NCBI GenBank assembly: GCA_030753015.1
Contig: JASMDC010000007.1
Coordinates: 62,001-126,000, forward strand
Source of the DNA: Candidatus Undinarchaeales archaeon
GTDB taxonomy: Archaea > SpSt-1190 > JASMDC01
Reading direction: 5' to 3'
DNA length: 64,000 bases
Part shown: in pieces, positions 42,049 to 51,250 of the stretch
Numbering within the stretch: the stretch's first letter is position 1
Layout: every line of letters begins with the position of its first letter
Translations under genes and position numbers: made by a program
The notes under the pieces: generated by a model
Seen by the model: the letters and a program-made list of their open reading frames with translations, nothing else
Told to the model about the DNA's origin: nothing
Databases searched by the model: none

Positions 42049-42849
42049 CTACGCGCCGATCTCGAGCTCGTAGATGTGCAGCTGGCCGCGGACCTCCACC
42101 GGCTCGACCCGGTGGGTGGTGAGGAGACCGTCGTCATCGGGAGCATAGCGGTAGACCTGCACCATGGGCACGTACCCATCGCAGAGGACAGCATACCCGC
42201 CCTCGCGCACCGCCAGTGCCTGGTCATGGATTGTAATGCCACTGGAGACCACGAGCTGGAGGTCGAGGCCCTCGTCATCGACCTCGGCCTGAAGGCACCC
42301 AGGATTGCGGACCGCGCCCCATGCATGCTCCTGGTAGTGGTCGGCGCATATCTCCACGCCCATATCGAGGCCCTTGTAGGTGAACGCACCGTCCTCGCTC
42401 CCGCTCGCAAACTCCCTGCCGTAAGCAAGAGCTATGTCGGCCTCACCACCGTCGAACATCTTCCCGTAGTCGCGGACGACCTTCCCGTCATGAATGATAG
42501 GCAGCGTGTTATGGACGTGCTCCTTGTCCTGCCAGACATAGGTACCGGGGAGGAGCAGGAGGTCCTTGCCCTTGGTCCGTGCGGCCATCCCGCTCACCAG
42601 CTCGTCCTTCTCCTTGGGGGAGAGGGGCCGGCCCGGAAGGAAGAAGTACTCCGGCGCCACCAGGACGTCGACGTCGGCGTCGAGAGCACGCTCGATGATG
42701 CCCTCGTAAACGGACACACCGTGGGTGTCGTAGGGCCCCTTCTCCGGGAGCCCGAAATCCTTGCTCGATGTCTCTTTTTGGATGAGGCCGACGCGGATCG
42801 TGCGTGGCCGCTCCTCGGGACCACCTATGTCAAGGTCGTACGCGGACAT
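42049..42849 (-). CDS. Nitrilase-superfamily amidohydrolase, copy A
   Basis: A carbon-nitrogen hydrolase with the complete triad: E67 in 'VAPEYFF', K130 in 'DYGKMFDGGE' and C168 in 'GVEICADH'. These enzymes hydrolyse amides or nitriles through a Cys thioester. The 266-residue length is normal for a stand-alone domain. It has no signal peptide, so it should be cytosolic. A close paralogue follows at 42934-43734, 84 bp upstream in the direction of transcription. The substrate is unknown; neighbours are other C-N hydrolases. Confidence 0.87.
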   Translation of the reverse strand: MSAYDLDIGGPEERPRTIRVGLIQKETSSKDFGLPEKGPYDTHGVSVYEGIIERALDADVDVLVAPEYFFLPGRPLSPKEKDELVSGMAARTKGKDLLLLPGTYVWQDKEHVHNTLPIIHDGKVVRDYGKMFDGGEADIALAYGREFASGSEDGAFTYKGLDMGVEICADHYQEHAWGAVRNPGCLQAEVDDEGLDLQLVVSSGITIHDQALAVREGGYAVLCDGYVPMVQVYRYAPDDDGLLTTHRVEPVEVRGQLHIYELEIGA

Positions 42850-42933
42850 GGATGAGACGCCGTGCCTTGCGGTCGGCTTATAAAGATTCTGTTCCCCCTG
42901 GCAGGGTTGCGCACGCTCGATAATGGGTACGGC

Positions 42934-43734
42934 TCACTTGTTGAGTGACAGCTCATAGATGTGCAGGTCGTCGTGGACCTCTGTGGGATCGATAAGCTGC
43001 GTATGGTGCTCGCCGTCCGTATCGGGCATCCGCATCACAACCTCCACGGACGGCCATGAACGCCCCCATTCCTTCCCGTCACAGATGAGCGCGTACCCGT
43101 TCTCCCGCACAGCAAGCGACCGTTCATGAATCGACATCCCGCAGGAGACGATGAGCTGGAGGTCCAGGGAGTCGGGGCCCGCCTCGGTGAGAAGTTGGCC
43201 GGGATTCGACACCCCCCCGCGCCCGTTGCTCTTGAAATGGTCGGCGCAGACCTCGACGCCCAGCTCCAGGTCCTTGTAGGGGATCACGCCGCTCTCCGTC
43301 CCAGGCACGAAATCCCGCCAGTAACGGTCGGCGATCTTCTGGTCGCCACCGTCCACTTTCTTGTCGTACGCCCGGATGACCTCGCCGCCGTATATGACCG
43401 GCAGCGTGTTGTGGAGGCCCTGGTCGTCGCACCAGACGTAGGAGCCCGGCAGGAGCAACAGGTCCCGGTCCTTGGTACGCTCGGCCATGGACGATATCAG
43501 CTCGTCCTTCTCCTCGACGGTGAGGGGGCGACCGGCGAAGAACGTGTACTCCGGGGCCACCAGGACGTCGATGTCCTCGTCGAGGTACTTGTCGATGAGC
43601 GAGATGTAGTGCTCCACCCGCCCCTGGTCGTAGGGTTCGGTCGCAAGCATGAAGTACTGATCGGACGAGGTCTCGGTCCGGATGAGGCCCACACGGATAG
43701 TGGCCGGTCGCTCCTCGTCGATGAGGTCGTACAT
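42934..43734 (-). CDS. Nitrilase-superfamily amidohydrolase, copy B
   Basis: Paralogue of copy A, with E62 ('VAPEYTFF'), K125 ('RAYDKKVDGG') and C163 ('GVEVCADHF') in the same order. It is the same length (266 aa) and clearly a duplication, but only about half identical by eye. It presumably acts on a related amide. Upstream there is an AT-rich stretch ('AATAAACTTTA', about 43765-43775), which could hold its promoter. Confidence 0.87.
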   Translation of the reverse strand: MYDLIDEERPATIRVGLIRTETSSDQYFMLATEPYDQGRVEHYISLIDKYLDEDIDVLVAPEYTFFAGRPLTVEEKDELISSMAERTKDRDLLLLPGSYVWCDDQGLHNTLPVIYGGEVIRAYDKKVDGGDQKIADRYWRDFVPGTESGVIPYKDLELGVEVCADHFKSNGRGGVSNPGQLLTEAGPDSLDLQLIVSCGMSIHERSLAVRENGYALICDGKEWGRSWPSVEVVMRMPDTDGEHHTQLIDPTEVHDDLHIYELSLNK

Positions 43735-43814
43735 GGATGCACCGCACTGACTCTTGGCCGCATAATAAACTTTACCTTGGGTTCAGTGTAGGTGAACCTA
43801 AAACAGATGGTGGG

Positions 43815-44189
43815 TCACTCGGTAGGTATCCCGTACTGCCAGCGCTGTATCTTCTTGACGATGCCCGTCCCGGCCAGGATGGGAGCGCCCACCACGCACA
43901 GGGGGCAGGCCACGCCGATGAGGGCGAACTCGCCCACCGCCAGCACTCCCAAACCCGCGCCCATCCTCAGATCGCCCGAACCGTCGTCGGGGAACAGCTC
44001 CCCCACGACCTCCGCGACGTCCTCCCCGGTCCAGGACTCCTCACCTTGCTGGTCTCCTGTCGCAGTCACCTCGGGCACGGTATCGCCGGTCTGGGGTTCC
44101 TCGTACTCCCGGGCCGCGTCCGCCGCTCCGGCGTGATCTTCCTCCGCCTCGGCCTCCCGCGCTTCGTCCACGGGCTCCTCGTCGTGCAT
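43815..44189 (-). CDS. Acidic-tailed small membrane protein
   Basis: A 124-residue protein. The N-terminal ~75 residues are extremely acidic (Glu/Asp/Ala rich) and probably disordered. The C-terminal third is a hydrophobic hairpin ('VGEFALIGVACPLCVVGAPILAG'; longest cited part VGEFALIGVACPLCVV) containing a C-P-L-C pair. Topology and function are unknown. Confidence 0.6.
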   Translation of the reverse strand: MHDEEPVDEAREAEAEEDHAGAADAAREYEEPQTGDTVPEVTATGDQQGEESWTGEDVAEVVGELFPDDGSGDLRMGAGLGVLAVGEFALIGVACPLCVVGAPILAGTGIVKKIQRWQYGIPTE

Positions 44190-44253
44190 CCTAGTAATTG
44201 ATAAGGCTGAAGACCCTTAACTGCCTTTCGGAGGTGTGCACTGAGAGCGGTGT

Positions 44254-45141
44254 TCAGCGCACGTCCGTGACGAGCCCCTCGACCGTGCCCAGCACGATAT
44301 CCAGGGTGCGGTCCAGGTATGCGGCGTTCAGGGACGTACCAATGTCCTTACGTGAGTGTACGACGCTCGCGAAGTCGGGATCGACCTCATCCTCGTCGAG
44401 CATCACGGCTGATCCGATCGTGGCAGCCGCCAGCCCCTCCTCGCAGAAGGGGCCGTGGTCGGCGTAGAACGTCGAGAACCGGGCCGTGACCGGCTCATAC
44501 CCGCCTTTCTGGGCTGCATCGACCAGGCGGGCGTGGAGATCAGCGTCCACATCGACGGAGCCCTCACCGCGGACGATGTCGTAGGTGGCCCGGGGGATGA
44601 CAAGGTCGGGTCCCGCGCCCACGCAGTCCAGGTTGATGACAGCGAGCACATCCTCCCGCTCCTCCCGTGACAGCGTCCGCGCGTAGTGCCGCGAGCCGCC
44701 AGCGTCCACCTCCTCACAGTCGAAAACGGCGAGCTTTACGGTGAAGGGCAGGTCGCGACCGCGCAGCCGGTCGACGGCGGCCAGTGCAACGGCGATGCCG
44801 GAGGCGTTGTCCTCGGCACCCGTGCCGGCGATGTAGTCCGAGTGGGCGTTGATGTAGACCGTTCCCGCGTCCCCGCCAGGGAGCGTGGCAACGATGTTTG
44901 ACGCGGGCCCGCACGTGGCGTGGTAGAACTGCTCCACATCGTACGTGAGCCCATGGGCGTCGAGCATGTCCTTTACGGCCTCCTGCCGCTGATTGCGCAC
45001 GTGCTCGTAGGCTCCAAGCGCATCGGCCTGACCTTCCCGGACGTCCCCGGTGATGGCATCGCCCAGGTCCGTGGCACCGTCGAGGAGCGGAGTGAGGTAG
45101 GAGTCCCAGTCCGTACGCTCCAGATCGAGATAGGACATCAT
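44254..45141 (-). CDS. M28-family zinc aminopeptidase-like hydrolase
   Basis: The M28 zinc ligands are all visible: H100 ('NAHSDY'), bridging D111 ('EDNASG'), catalytic E143 and metal-binding E144 ('FDCEEVDAGG'), D172 ('NLDCVG') and H262 ('VVHSRKD'). It is predicted to be a co-catalytic dizinc peptidase or amide hydrolase. Unlike most M28 enzymes it has no signal peptide, so it should be cytosolic. The start at 45141 overlaps the ureohydrolase stop by 4 bp, and the two are therefore coupled in an operon with that enzyme first. Confidence 0.87.
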   Translation of the reverse strand: MMSYLDLERTDWDSYLTPLLDGATDLGDAITGDVREGQADALGAYEHVRNQRQEAVKDMLDAHGLTYDVEQFYHATCGPASNIVATLPGGDAGTVYINAHSDYIAGTGAEDNASGIAVALAAVDRLRGRDLPFTVKLAVFDCEEVDAGGSRHYARTLSREEREDVLAVINLDCVGAGPDLVIPRATYDIVRGEGSVDVDADLHARLVDAAQKGGYEPVTARFSTFYADHGPFCEEGLAAATIGSAVMLDEDEVDPDFASVVHSRKDIGTSLNAAYLDRTLDIVLGTVEGLVTDVR

Positions 45142-46124
45142 GGCAGTATCCCCAGTGTGCGCAGGATCCCGCGCTCAGTCTTGATGTTGTCCTTGAAGAA
45201 CTCGCGGTCGTGCGGACCGTCGGTGACCTCATTGACGATGGCCGCGATGGAGTAGTAGGTGTGGCAGCAGGATTCCTCAAGGCTCCGGTCGGTACCGGTG
45301 ATGTCGATGCCCAGCACCTGCTTCTCCTCGCGGATGAGCTTGATGGCGTCCAGCAGCTCGTCAAGCGACATCTTGCCGTTGGACCAGTCGGTGGACGCGT
45401 ACTCGGGGCTGAGGACGTCGAGATCGACGGTGATGTACACAGCATCCGTCTCGGTCCGGTCGAGGGCGCGGTTGACGATGGTGTCGATGCCCTCCTTTTC
45501 CACCGTGTGCCACTTCACGTCCACCCAGTGCTTGTCCGCGTCGTACTGCTTCGAGACGCAGTCCACGTCGGGCTCGTGGTCCATCTTGGTGAATCGGGCC
45601 TCCGCTGCCGAGTAGGGGTAGATACCAGCGCCCTTGTCGAGCACCTCGGTGTCCATCCACTTGCCGTTGTCGACCATGGAGTCGGCGCCGATGACCACCT
45701 GCTTGGTGGCGTATGGGGAGTCCTTGGTGAGCTTGGAAAGATAATTCCCGCAGTCGATCGATCCTGCGCTTGGGCGCGAGTCACCATGCTTGTCGAAGTG
45801 GAACATGGTGTACGGCACCTCATGCTTATCGATGGCCCCACGGCACATTCCGTAGGTGAGGTGGTGGTAGGTGCCTGAGCCGTTGAGCATGATCACCGGT
45901 CCATCGTTGAAGACGACGTCGTCATATAGGGCCATGAGGTCCTCGGGATCAGTGGCAGTGAGCTCGTTCGCTTCCGCGGTCGAGGGATTGATGGTATGGA
46001 CGGAGTCCTGGTCGGTCACCAGCTCGAGCTTGTGCAGCAGCTCCATGTACTGGGGGACGGTGTGATCGATGTTGGAGACAACGTATTCCGTCACGGTGGG
46101 CGCACGGCCCCCAGCCCGGTTCAT
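45138..46124 (-). CDS. Arginase/agmatinase-superfamily ureohydrolase-like protein
   Basis: A ureohydrolase fold with the Mn-binding block D111-K-H113-G-D115 in 'HFDKHGDSR' and the 'TVDLDVLSPE' motif with two more Asp. The first metal His would be in 'GTYHHLT'. The third Asp of the classic 'DVDxLDP' motif is Ser, so activity may differ from arginase or agmatinase. It would hydrolyse a guanidino or related C-N bond. The start is uncertain: ATG 46124 with a GAAGG-type ribosome site, or GTG 46094. The frame extending to 46214 is not likely. Confidence 0.8.
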   Translation of the reverse strand: MNRAGGRAPTVTEYVVSNIDHTVPQYMELLHKLELVTDQDSVHTINPSTAEANELTATDPEDLMALYDDVVFNDGPVIMLNGSGTYHHLTYGMCRGAIDKHEVPYTMFHFDKHGDSRPSAGSIDCGNYLSKLTKDSPYATKQVVIGADSMVDNGKWMDTEVLDKGAGIYPYSAAEARFTKMDHEPDVDCVSKQYDADKHWVDVKWHTVEKEGIDTIVNRALDRTETDAVYITVDLDVLSPEYASTDWSNGKMSLDELLDAIKLIREEKQVLGIDITGTDRSLEESCCHTYYSIAAIVNEVTDGPHDREFFKDNIKTERGILRTLGILP

Positions 46125-46229
46125 AAACCTTCCCTTTACCTGTCCCTGCGGAGTGGTGACACCTTGGATCGAAGCGTACACATTTAACCAAGCCCCCCTG
46201 CCCGATGCCCTCATCCAGGTGAACCCCCC

Positions 46230-46868
46230 ATGGAGATCGAGATTTACGACGGTGAAGATCTGTACGATTCACGGTCACTTTCAAGCGACGAGTGCGCTGC
46301 AATATCCTACAAGACCCATCCATTGGTCTCCTTCGGCCCGGTCACTTCGATCCCTCTGGGCGGGGATGGCGTCGGCGAGCCTGTCGAGCACGAGGTGGAG
46401 GAGCCGGCGTACAGCACCCTCACGATGCCCTTGGGCGATCTGGGCGGGATGCTCGGCGAGGGCACCACCACCCACCGGATCTACGGCGCCGACCTTTTGG
46501 AGGACGGCGACGGGTATGTCATGGACGCGCCGGTGTGCATCGAGAGCGAATTCCAGAAGGGCTGGAACATCCCGAACTGGACCGGCTACACGTTCAAGGA
46601 CATGGACGGCGACGACACCATCACCGTGGAGCTCAAGTTCGAGAGCGAAGACGTGTCCGCTGTCTACGTCCCCCTCATCGAGGAGGCCCTGAAGTCAAGG
46701 GACGACGCAGGGATGGAGGCCATCATGGAGTCGCTCGTCCTGGACCCGGACGCCTACGTGGAGTCGGCGAGGATGACGATGTATGTCAACAGCGACGACG
46801 TGGTCGATGACCGCGTCGAGGTGTCCTTCCGGCGAATCGAGGAGTTCGAGATCGGCGCTCAGGTCTGA
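46230..46868 (+). CDS. Acidic orphan protein, 212 aa
   Basis: A strongly acidic soluble protein with beta-rich halves and no motif I recognise. The ATG is preceded by AGGTGA nine bases upstream, and a TATA-like TTTAAC is at 46183-46188, shared with the divergent ureohydrolase. It may work with that operon, but nothing in the sequence shows how. Confidence 0.6.
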   Translation: MEIEIYDGEDLYDSRSLSSDECAAISYKTHPLVSFGPVTSIPLGGDGVGEPVEHEVEEPAYSTLTMPLGDLGGMLGEGTTTHRIYGADLLEDGDGYVMDAPVCIESEFQKGWNIPNWTGYTFKDMDGDDTITVELKFESEDVSAVYVPLIEEALKSRDDAGMEAIMESLVLDPDAYVESARMTMYVNSDDVVDDRVEVSFRRIEEFEIGAQV

Positions 46869-46887
46869 CAGTAGGGATCACGTACTA

Positions 46888-47343
46888 CTATCCCTTCATC
46901 CTCTTGCACTTGGGGGCGACGCCGGTGCGGCAGTACTCCTTGAAGTTCTGGACCCACCTCGGCTCCTCGGGCAGGCACTCCATGAACCGTACGAAGTTGC
47001 GGAACTGCTCGACCGTGGCAGGGTCGAGGTTATGCTCGATCTCGCAGGCGTCCTTGCGTGCGATCTCGTCCGGGACGAGGAGGATGCGGAGCATCTTGGC
47101 GATGGTGTCATGGCGTGTCTTCATATCACGGGCGATCTTCTCGCCCCGGGGGGTGAGCGTGACCATTCCGTAGCGCTCGTAGACGGCCAGCCCCTCATCG
47201 GTCAGGCGCTTGACCATGTCCGTCACGCTGGGGGAGGTGACGCTGAGGTGTGCAGCGATGTCCTTGGGCCGCGCGTACCCCTTCTCCTGGATGAGTAGGT
47301 AGATCGCCTCGAGGTAGTCCTCGCTGCTCCGCGTCAGCCGCAT
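46888..47343 (-). CDS. DtxR/MntR-family metal-dependent repressor
   Basis: A 151-residue regulator. The N-terminal winged helix contains 'SSEDYLEAIYLL' and 'TSPSVTDMVKRL', and is followed by the dimerisation and metal-binding domain. Metal ligands fit 'TRHDTIAKML' (His) and 'ACEIEH' (Cys, Glu, Glu, His). The Cys at this place is more like iron-type DtxR than Mn-type MntR. There is no SH3-like third domain. It ends in a Cys/Lys-rich tail. I start it at ATG 47343, about 27 bp from the minus-strand TATA-like CATAAAAAA (about 47367-47375). Its targets may include a nearby palindromic operator, which is untested. Confidence 0.9.
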   Translation of the reverse strand: MRLTRSSEDYLEAIYLLIQEKGYARPKDIAAHLSVTSPSVTDMVKRLTDEGLAVYERYGMVTLTPRGEKIARDMKTRHDTIAKMLRILLVPDEIARKDACEIEHNLDPATVEQFRNFVRFMECLPEEPRWVQNFKEYCRTGVAPKCKRMKG

Positions 47344-47497
47344 TGTCATACACATAAGCCATGAGCTTTTTTATGTGCGACGGTCGGCGACCGTGAATTC
47401 TCTGGTCTGGCCCCGACTCTGTGTCCCGGCGTTCGCCATCTCGCAGGAGCGCCCCGGGGAAAGGTATAAATAGCGCCCCCCGGGCCCATCGCCGTCA

Positions 47498-47908
47498 ATG
47501 GAGCCATACGCGCTCGACGCCCCCGGCGTTCATGTTTATACACTCGCTGAACTGCAGCCCATGTCCTTCATCGAGCTGCAGGACGTCTACCGCGACCTGC
47601 CGGTACGTGACGAGGGGCCCCATGCTCCCACCAGCGACTTTTCCAACGGGGATCTTATCTACTCGATCGTCCGGTTGGAGGCCGATGCCTTCGCCCAGGG
47701 CTTCTACGACGACGTGCCCGGTGTGGAGCGGTACACTCGTGAGGACCTCACGGGGATGGAGCGCACCGAACAGGCCAAGCTCTTCGACGAGCTGGGATGC
47801 GTCTCCGGACCGAGCGCGGATCCCGACCTGCTGCCCGAGTACATCCTCATGGGACAGCGGACGGCTTTCCAGCGCAAGCTGCTCACCGAGGACAGCATCG
47901 GCGTATGA
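47498..47908 (+). CDS. Orphan acidic protein, first of a paralogous pair
   Basis: A 136-residue protein. Together with the next gene it shares the opening 'YALDAP', the motif 'LYDDIPGVERYT' (here 'FYDDVPGVERYT') and 'YILMGQ' near the C-terminus, so the two are tandem duplicates. No known domain, no signal peptide. A TATA-like TATAAATA lies at about 47463-47470. Confidence 0.6.
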   Translation: MEPYALDAPGVHVYTLAELQPMSFIELQDVYRDLPVRDEGPHAPTSDFSNGDLIYSIVRLEADAFAQGFYDDVPGVERYTREDLTGMERTEQAKLFDELGCVSGPSADPDLLPEYILMGQRTAFQRKLLTEDSIGV

Positions 47909-47993
47909 AGTAGGATCCCTGCGATCCCCCTGGAAAAAGGGCGCTATCCCCCAAGTCAAGGTTTAATAACCGTCGGCAGGCCGCACGTTATCC

Positions 47994-48416
47994 ATGGACG
48001 CGTACGCCCTCGACGCACCGGCAACGATCTACACCCTCGCACAGCTGGAGGACATGTCCCCCGGCGAGCTCCAGCAGGTATATCGTGAGTTCCCCATGTC
48101 CCTCAAGATGGAGGGGCAGATACCCACTCACCGGATGGAGGACTGGGTCCTTCCCGCCACCCTCGTACGGCTCGAGGGCAGCGCCTACGCCGAAGGGCTC
48201 TACGACGACATCCCCGGGGTCGAGCGATACACCAGCTCCGAGCTCACCTCCATGGACCGGTCAGAGCAGGAGCGCATCTTTGCGGAGCTCGAGCACCTTA
48301 CCGCCCCCATGGAGGATCCAGATTACATCGTCGGGTACATCCTCATGGGCCAGACCGCGGACTTCATGCAAAAGGTCCGCACCGAGGACGAGTTCCAGCC
48401 CATGAAGCGGCGCTAG
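47994..48416 (+). CDS. Orphan acidic protein, second of a paralogous pair
   Basis: A 140-residue paralogue of the gene before it, sharing 'YALDAP', 'PGVERYT', 'YILMGQ' and a terminal 'TED' helix. It has its own TATA-like GGTTTAATAA (about 47959-47968), about 30 bp before the ATG. The conserved Asp/Glu/Tyr blocks suggest a shared binding surface. No function can be assigned. Confidence 0.6.
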   Translation: MDAYALDAPATIYTLAQLEDMSPGELQQVYREFPMSLKMEGQIPTHRMEDWVLPATLVRLEGSAYAEGLYDDIPGVERYTSSELTSMDRSEQERIFAELEHLTAPMEDPDYIVGYILMGQTADFMQKVRTEDEFQPMKRR

Positions 48417-48431
48417 GGCCGCGCCCTTTGC

Positions 48432-49328
48432 TCAGGCTTCTTCCTCGGGCGGGTTCAGGGCCTCATCGAGCTCCTTTGCTGTCGGCGAACCACGGGTCTC
48501 GGCCCGGGACGCATTGATGGCCCCGGCGAGGTTGGCCCGGGCAAGGGACTCATTGACATCGAGACCACTGGCAATAGATGCCGCGAAAGCTCCCAGGAAC
48601 GCGTCGCCGCACCCCACGGTGTTCACCACCTCCAGCTCGAGTGCGGCCAGGTCGACACCCGGGGCCTCGATGGTTCCCTCTGAGCCTGTGAAGCGACAGC
48701 CTGCCTTTCCCAGCTTCTCGATTATGGCGGTCTGCTGGACGACCTCGGGGCTCAGGCCCTTCGCCTCGACCTCGTTGAGCACGAGATAGTCCATCCGCTT
48801 CAGGAGCGAGGATCCTGCCTCGGCCACCCTGACGCCTGGGTCCCACACGAGGACAGCGTCACCTGCTAGCTCGACGATGGTCGGTATCGACTCCAAGGGT
48901 GGATCGGTGATGACCACGACCTTTGCCTCCCACAGGAGCCGTTCAATGGCAGGTATGTGCAGGTTCTCGGGGGTGACAAGCGCATTGGCCCCCATGACGG
49001 TGACGATGGTGTTCTCGCCCTTCGCATCGATGGTGATGTGGGCCTGCCCTGACTCCGCGTCGAGGGTGAGGATGCCTTCGGTGTCGATGCCCTCCGTTGC
49101 CATGAGGGTCCGCTGGCTTTGTGCGATATCGTCACGGCCCAGGCCGCCGAGCATGGCGACCTCGCCCGTTGCCATCAGCCGGGCAGCGGCGGTGGCGACA
49201 TTGGCCCCGGTGCCGCCGGGGCATGTGTCCTTCCGTTCCACGAGCACTTCCTCGCCCGGTGCGGGCAGGTGGTCCACGAAGTAGTTGATATCCCAGTTGA
49301 TCGCGCCGATGACACATACCTTGACCAT
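48432..49328 (-). CDS. PfkB/ribokinase-family carbohydrate or nucleoside kinase
   Basis: The N-terminal glycine-rich signature is in 'PGGTGANVATAAARL'. The C-terminal signature 'NTVGCGDAFLGAF' holds the catalytic Asp, with Cys replacing the Ala of the usual GAGD anion hole. The length of 298 aa is normal. It should phosphorylate a sugar, nucleoside or similar alcohol with ATP; the substrate cannot be read. The ATG at 49328 (MVKVCVIGAINWD) is the family start; a TATA-like GTTTAAAAG is about 36 bp upstream. The frame extending to 49400 is not needed. Confidence 0.88.
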   Translation of the reverse strand: MVKVCVIGAINWDINYFVDHLPAPGEEVLVERKDTCPGGTGANVATAAARLMATGEVAMLGGLGRDDIAQSQRTLMATEGIDTEGILTLDAESGQAHITIDAKGENTIVTVMGANALVTPENLHIPAIERLLWEAKVVVITDPPLESIPTIVELAGDAVLVWDPGVRVAEAGSSLLKRMDYLVLNEVEAKGLSPEVVQQTAIIEKLGKAGCRFTGSEGTIEAPGVDLAALELEVVNTVGCGDAFLGAFAASIASGLDVNESLARANLAGAINASRAETRGSPTAKELDEALNPPEEEA

Positions 49329-49413
49329 TGTGCTCAGCGGAGTGTAGGATAACGAGCAGACTTTTAAACCGAGCGGAGAGGCGCTTGAGAGATCGCACAA
49401 CCACTGAGGTGCG

Positions 49414-51198
49414 TCATATACTTTCCTTGCTTTGAACCTTTTTTAGCGCGTCCTCGGCCGTGACCCGGACCCTCTCGTCCTCGTCACTCGATGCCTCTTC
49501 CAGGGCATCAACGGCACGAGCGTCCTGGATGTTACCGAGCACCAAGGCCGAGAGCATCCGTACCTTTGGATCCTCATCTCGCAGGGAAGAGATCAAGGGT
49601 TCTACAGCCGGAGGCCCGATCTTCTCGACTACCTTTGTCATGCCAGCCTTTATCAGTGGTAGTGTAGCCCTTGGATCCTTGATCACACCAAGCGCCGAGG
49701 CCACATTATTCGGGCAGGACGATCGTCCTTCCTCCAATGAGGCTATCAAGGGTTCCACGGCCCGGGTATCATTGAATGCGCCCAGCACATCGGCGGCCGT
49801 ACATCGTACATCGTAATGCCTGTCCTTCAGAGCCTTAATGGCGGGTTCGATTGCGCGTGAGTCTCCAATGCTACTTAATGCATCCAATGCAGTTACCTTG
49901 AAACTTTCGCCTCTATCCAAATATAGAGTAAGGTTGCCGTTCTCATGTCTATAGTCCAGCAACCGGTTTCCTCCGTTCGGAAACTCTAGGATCGCAGTAC
50001 CGTGCTCCTTACGAATCGAGATCTGTATCCTTTTATCCCCAGAGATGATAACTAGGACCTCGTTGTTCTCGTTCTTCTCAATATGAGCGGTCTCCACCCA
50101 TCCGATATCTAGAGTCTCATTCACTGTTCTTCTGATCCGCTGCTCACCGAGCCCTGGGACTTCGTCCCAATGAAACAAATAGACACCCTTAAGCGCAGAG
50201 ATCAATGGCTCAACCGCTCTAGTATCCTCGCTTATTCCTAATGCATATGCCGCGATCCTTTGGACATCCTTATCCCTATCGCCCAGTGCTATGATGAAGG
50301 GTTCGACGGCACGAGTATCGTTCATACGAGTGAGCGCCTTTGCCGATTCCCGACGGGTTGTTGCTGTTGTAGAATTCAATGCCAATATCAAGGCATCGAC
50401 GGCAGGGGGACCGATGCTTTCTAGGGCCTTGATAATGCCATCCTCGACAAGACCGTCCACTTTAGGCAATGCTGCGCTCAATGGTTCAATGGCACGGAAA
50501 TCTTTGAGTATGCCTAGGGAATTTATCACCACTTCTTGGACCACTGGCTCCTTGTCCATTATCGCACCTATCAATGGTTCAACGGCCCGGGTATCATTGA
50601 TCTTACCCAGTGCCCGTGCGATATCCCTCCGGACAATGTAATCCTCATCCCCTATCGAGGAAATCAAAGGTTCGAATGCACGGGTGTCGTTTATCTCATT
50701 CAAGATGGATACTGCTGACCGCCTAACGTATGGACTGTCGTGGTTTAATGCACCTATCAAGGCTTCGACCGCTGGTGTCCCTATCTTGAGCAATGCTGAC
50801 TCGCGTTCAATTCTGACGAACACATTATCGTCGTTCAATCCATCGATTAATGGTTCGATGGCACGGGGGTCACCAATCACTCCAAGCGACCTCGCTGCTC
50901 CCTCTCTAACAGAATAATCCTGATCATGCAGGGCTCGTATCAACGGTTCGACCGCACGCACGTCACCTCTGTCGCCCAGCTTCTGTGCGGCAATCCTTCG
51001 CGCCTCGGTCTCTTCACTGTCCAGGTAGGGGATAAGGGTCTTTACGTCTGCTGAAAAGAGAGAGGCCAGATGGAGGATATAGAGAACTATGATCACGAGG
51101 GCGATCACAAGTTCAATTACAGCGATCTTTCCATACGTCAAGACGGATTGACGTTTCACATGATCACGTCCAATCGACCAAGCCACCCTTCCCCGCAT
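49414..51198 (-). CDS. Membrane-anchored HEAT-repeat protein
   Basis: One membrane helix near residues 23-46 is followed by about fifteen PBS-lyase-type HEAT repeats ('D.RAVEPLI.AL.D.d..VR..AA.ALG.I' consensus). Between repeats, at about residues 337-435, there is a beta-rich insertion with no HEAT pattern. The repeats form a solenoid that would act as a scaffold, probably in the cytoplasm. Base composition is clearly lower in GC than the neighbours, hinting at recent acquisition or relaxed codon use. I start it at ATG 51198, 24 bp from a minus-strand CATTTAAG. It shares that promoter region with the divergent GlpM-like gene. Confidence 0.8.
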   Translation of the reverse strand: MRGRVAWSIGRDHVKRQSVLTYGKIAVIELVIALVIIVLYILHLASLFSADVKTLIPYLDSEETEARRIAAQKLGDRGDVRAVEPLIRALHDQDYSVREGAARSLGVIGDPRAIEPLIDGLNDDNVFVRIERESALLKIGTPAVEALIGALNHDSPYVRRSAVSILNEINDTRAFEPLISSIGDEDYIVRRDIARALGKINDTRAVEPLIGAIMDKEPVVQEVVINSLGILKDFRAIEPLSAALPKVDGLVEDGIIKALESIGPPAVDALILALNSTTATTRRESAKALTRMNDTRAVEPFIIALGDRDKDVQRIAAYALGISEDTRAVEPLISALKGVYLFHWDEVPGLGEQRIRRTVNETLDIGWVETAHIEKNENNEVLVIISGDKRIQISIRKEHGTAILEFPNGGNRLLDYRHENGNLTLYLDRGESFKVTALDALSSIGDSRAIEPAIKALKDRHYDVRCTAADVLGAFNDTRAVEPLIASLEEGRSSCPNNVASALGVIKDPRATLPLIKAGMTKVVEKIGPPAVEPLISSLRDEDPKVRMLSALVLGNIQDARAVDALEEASSDEDERVRVTAEDALKKVQSKESI

Positions 51199-51216
51199 GG
51201 GTTGGACCACACCAAT

Positions 51217-51225
51217 CCTTAAATG
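51217..51225. promoter_or_regulatory. Shared TATA element between the HEAT-repeat and GlpM-like genes
   Basis: CCTTAAATG lies 30 bp before the plus-strand ATG (51251) and about 23 bp before the minus-strand ATG (51198). It is the only AT-rich block in the 52-bp gap, so both genes probably use it. Confidence 0.45.
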
Positions 51226-51250
51226 TCCGGCGTCCTTCCACTCCTCCGCC

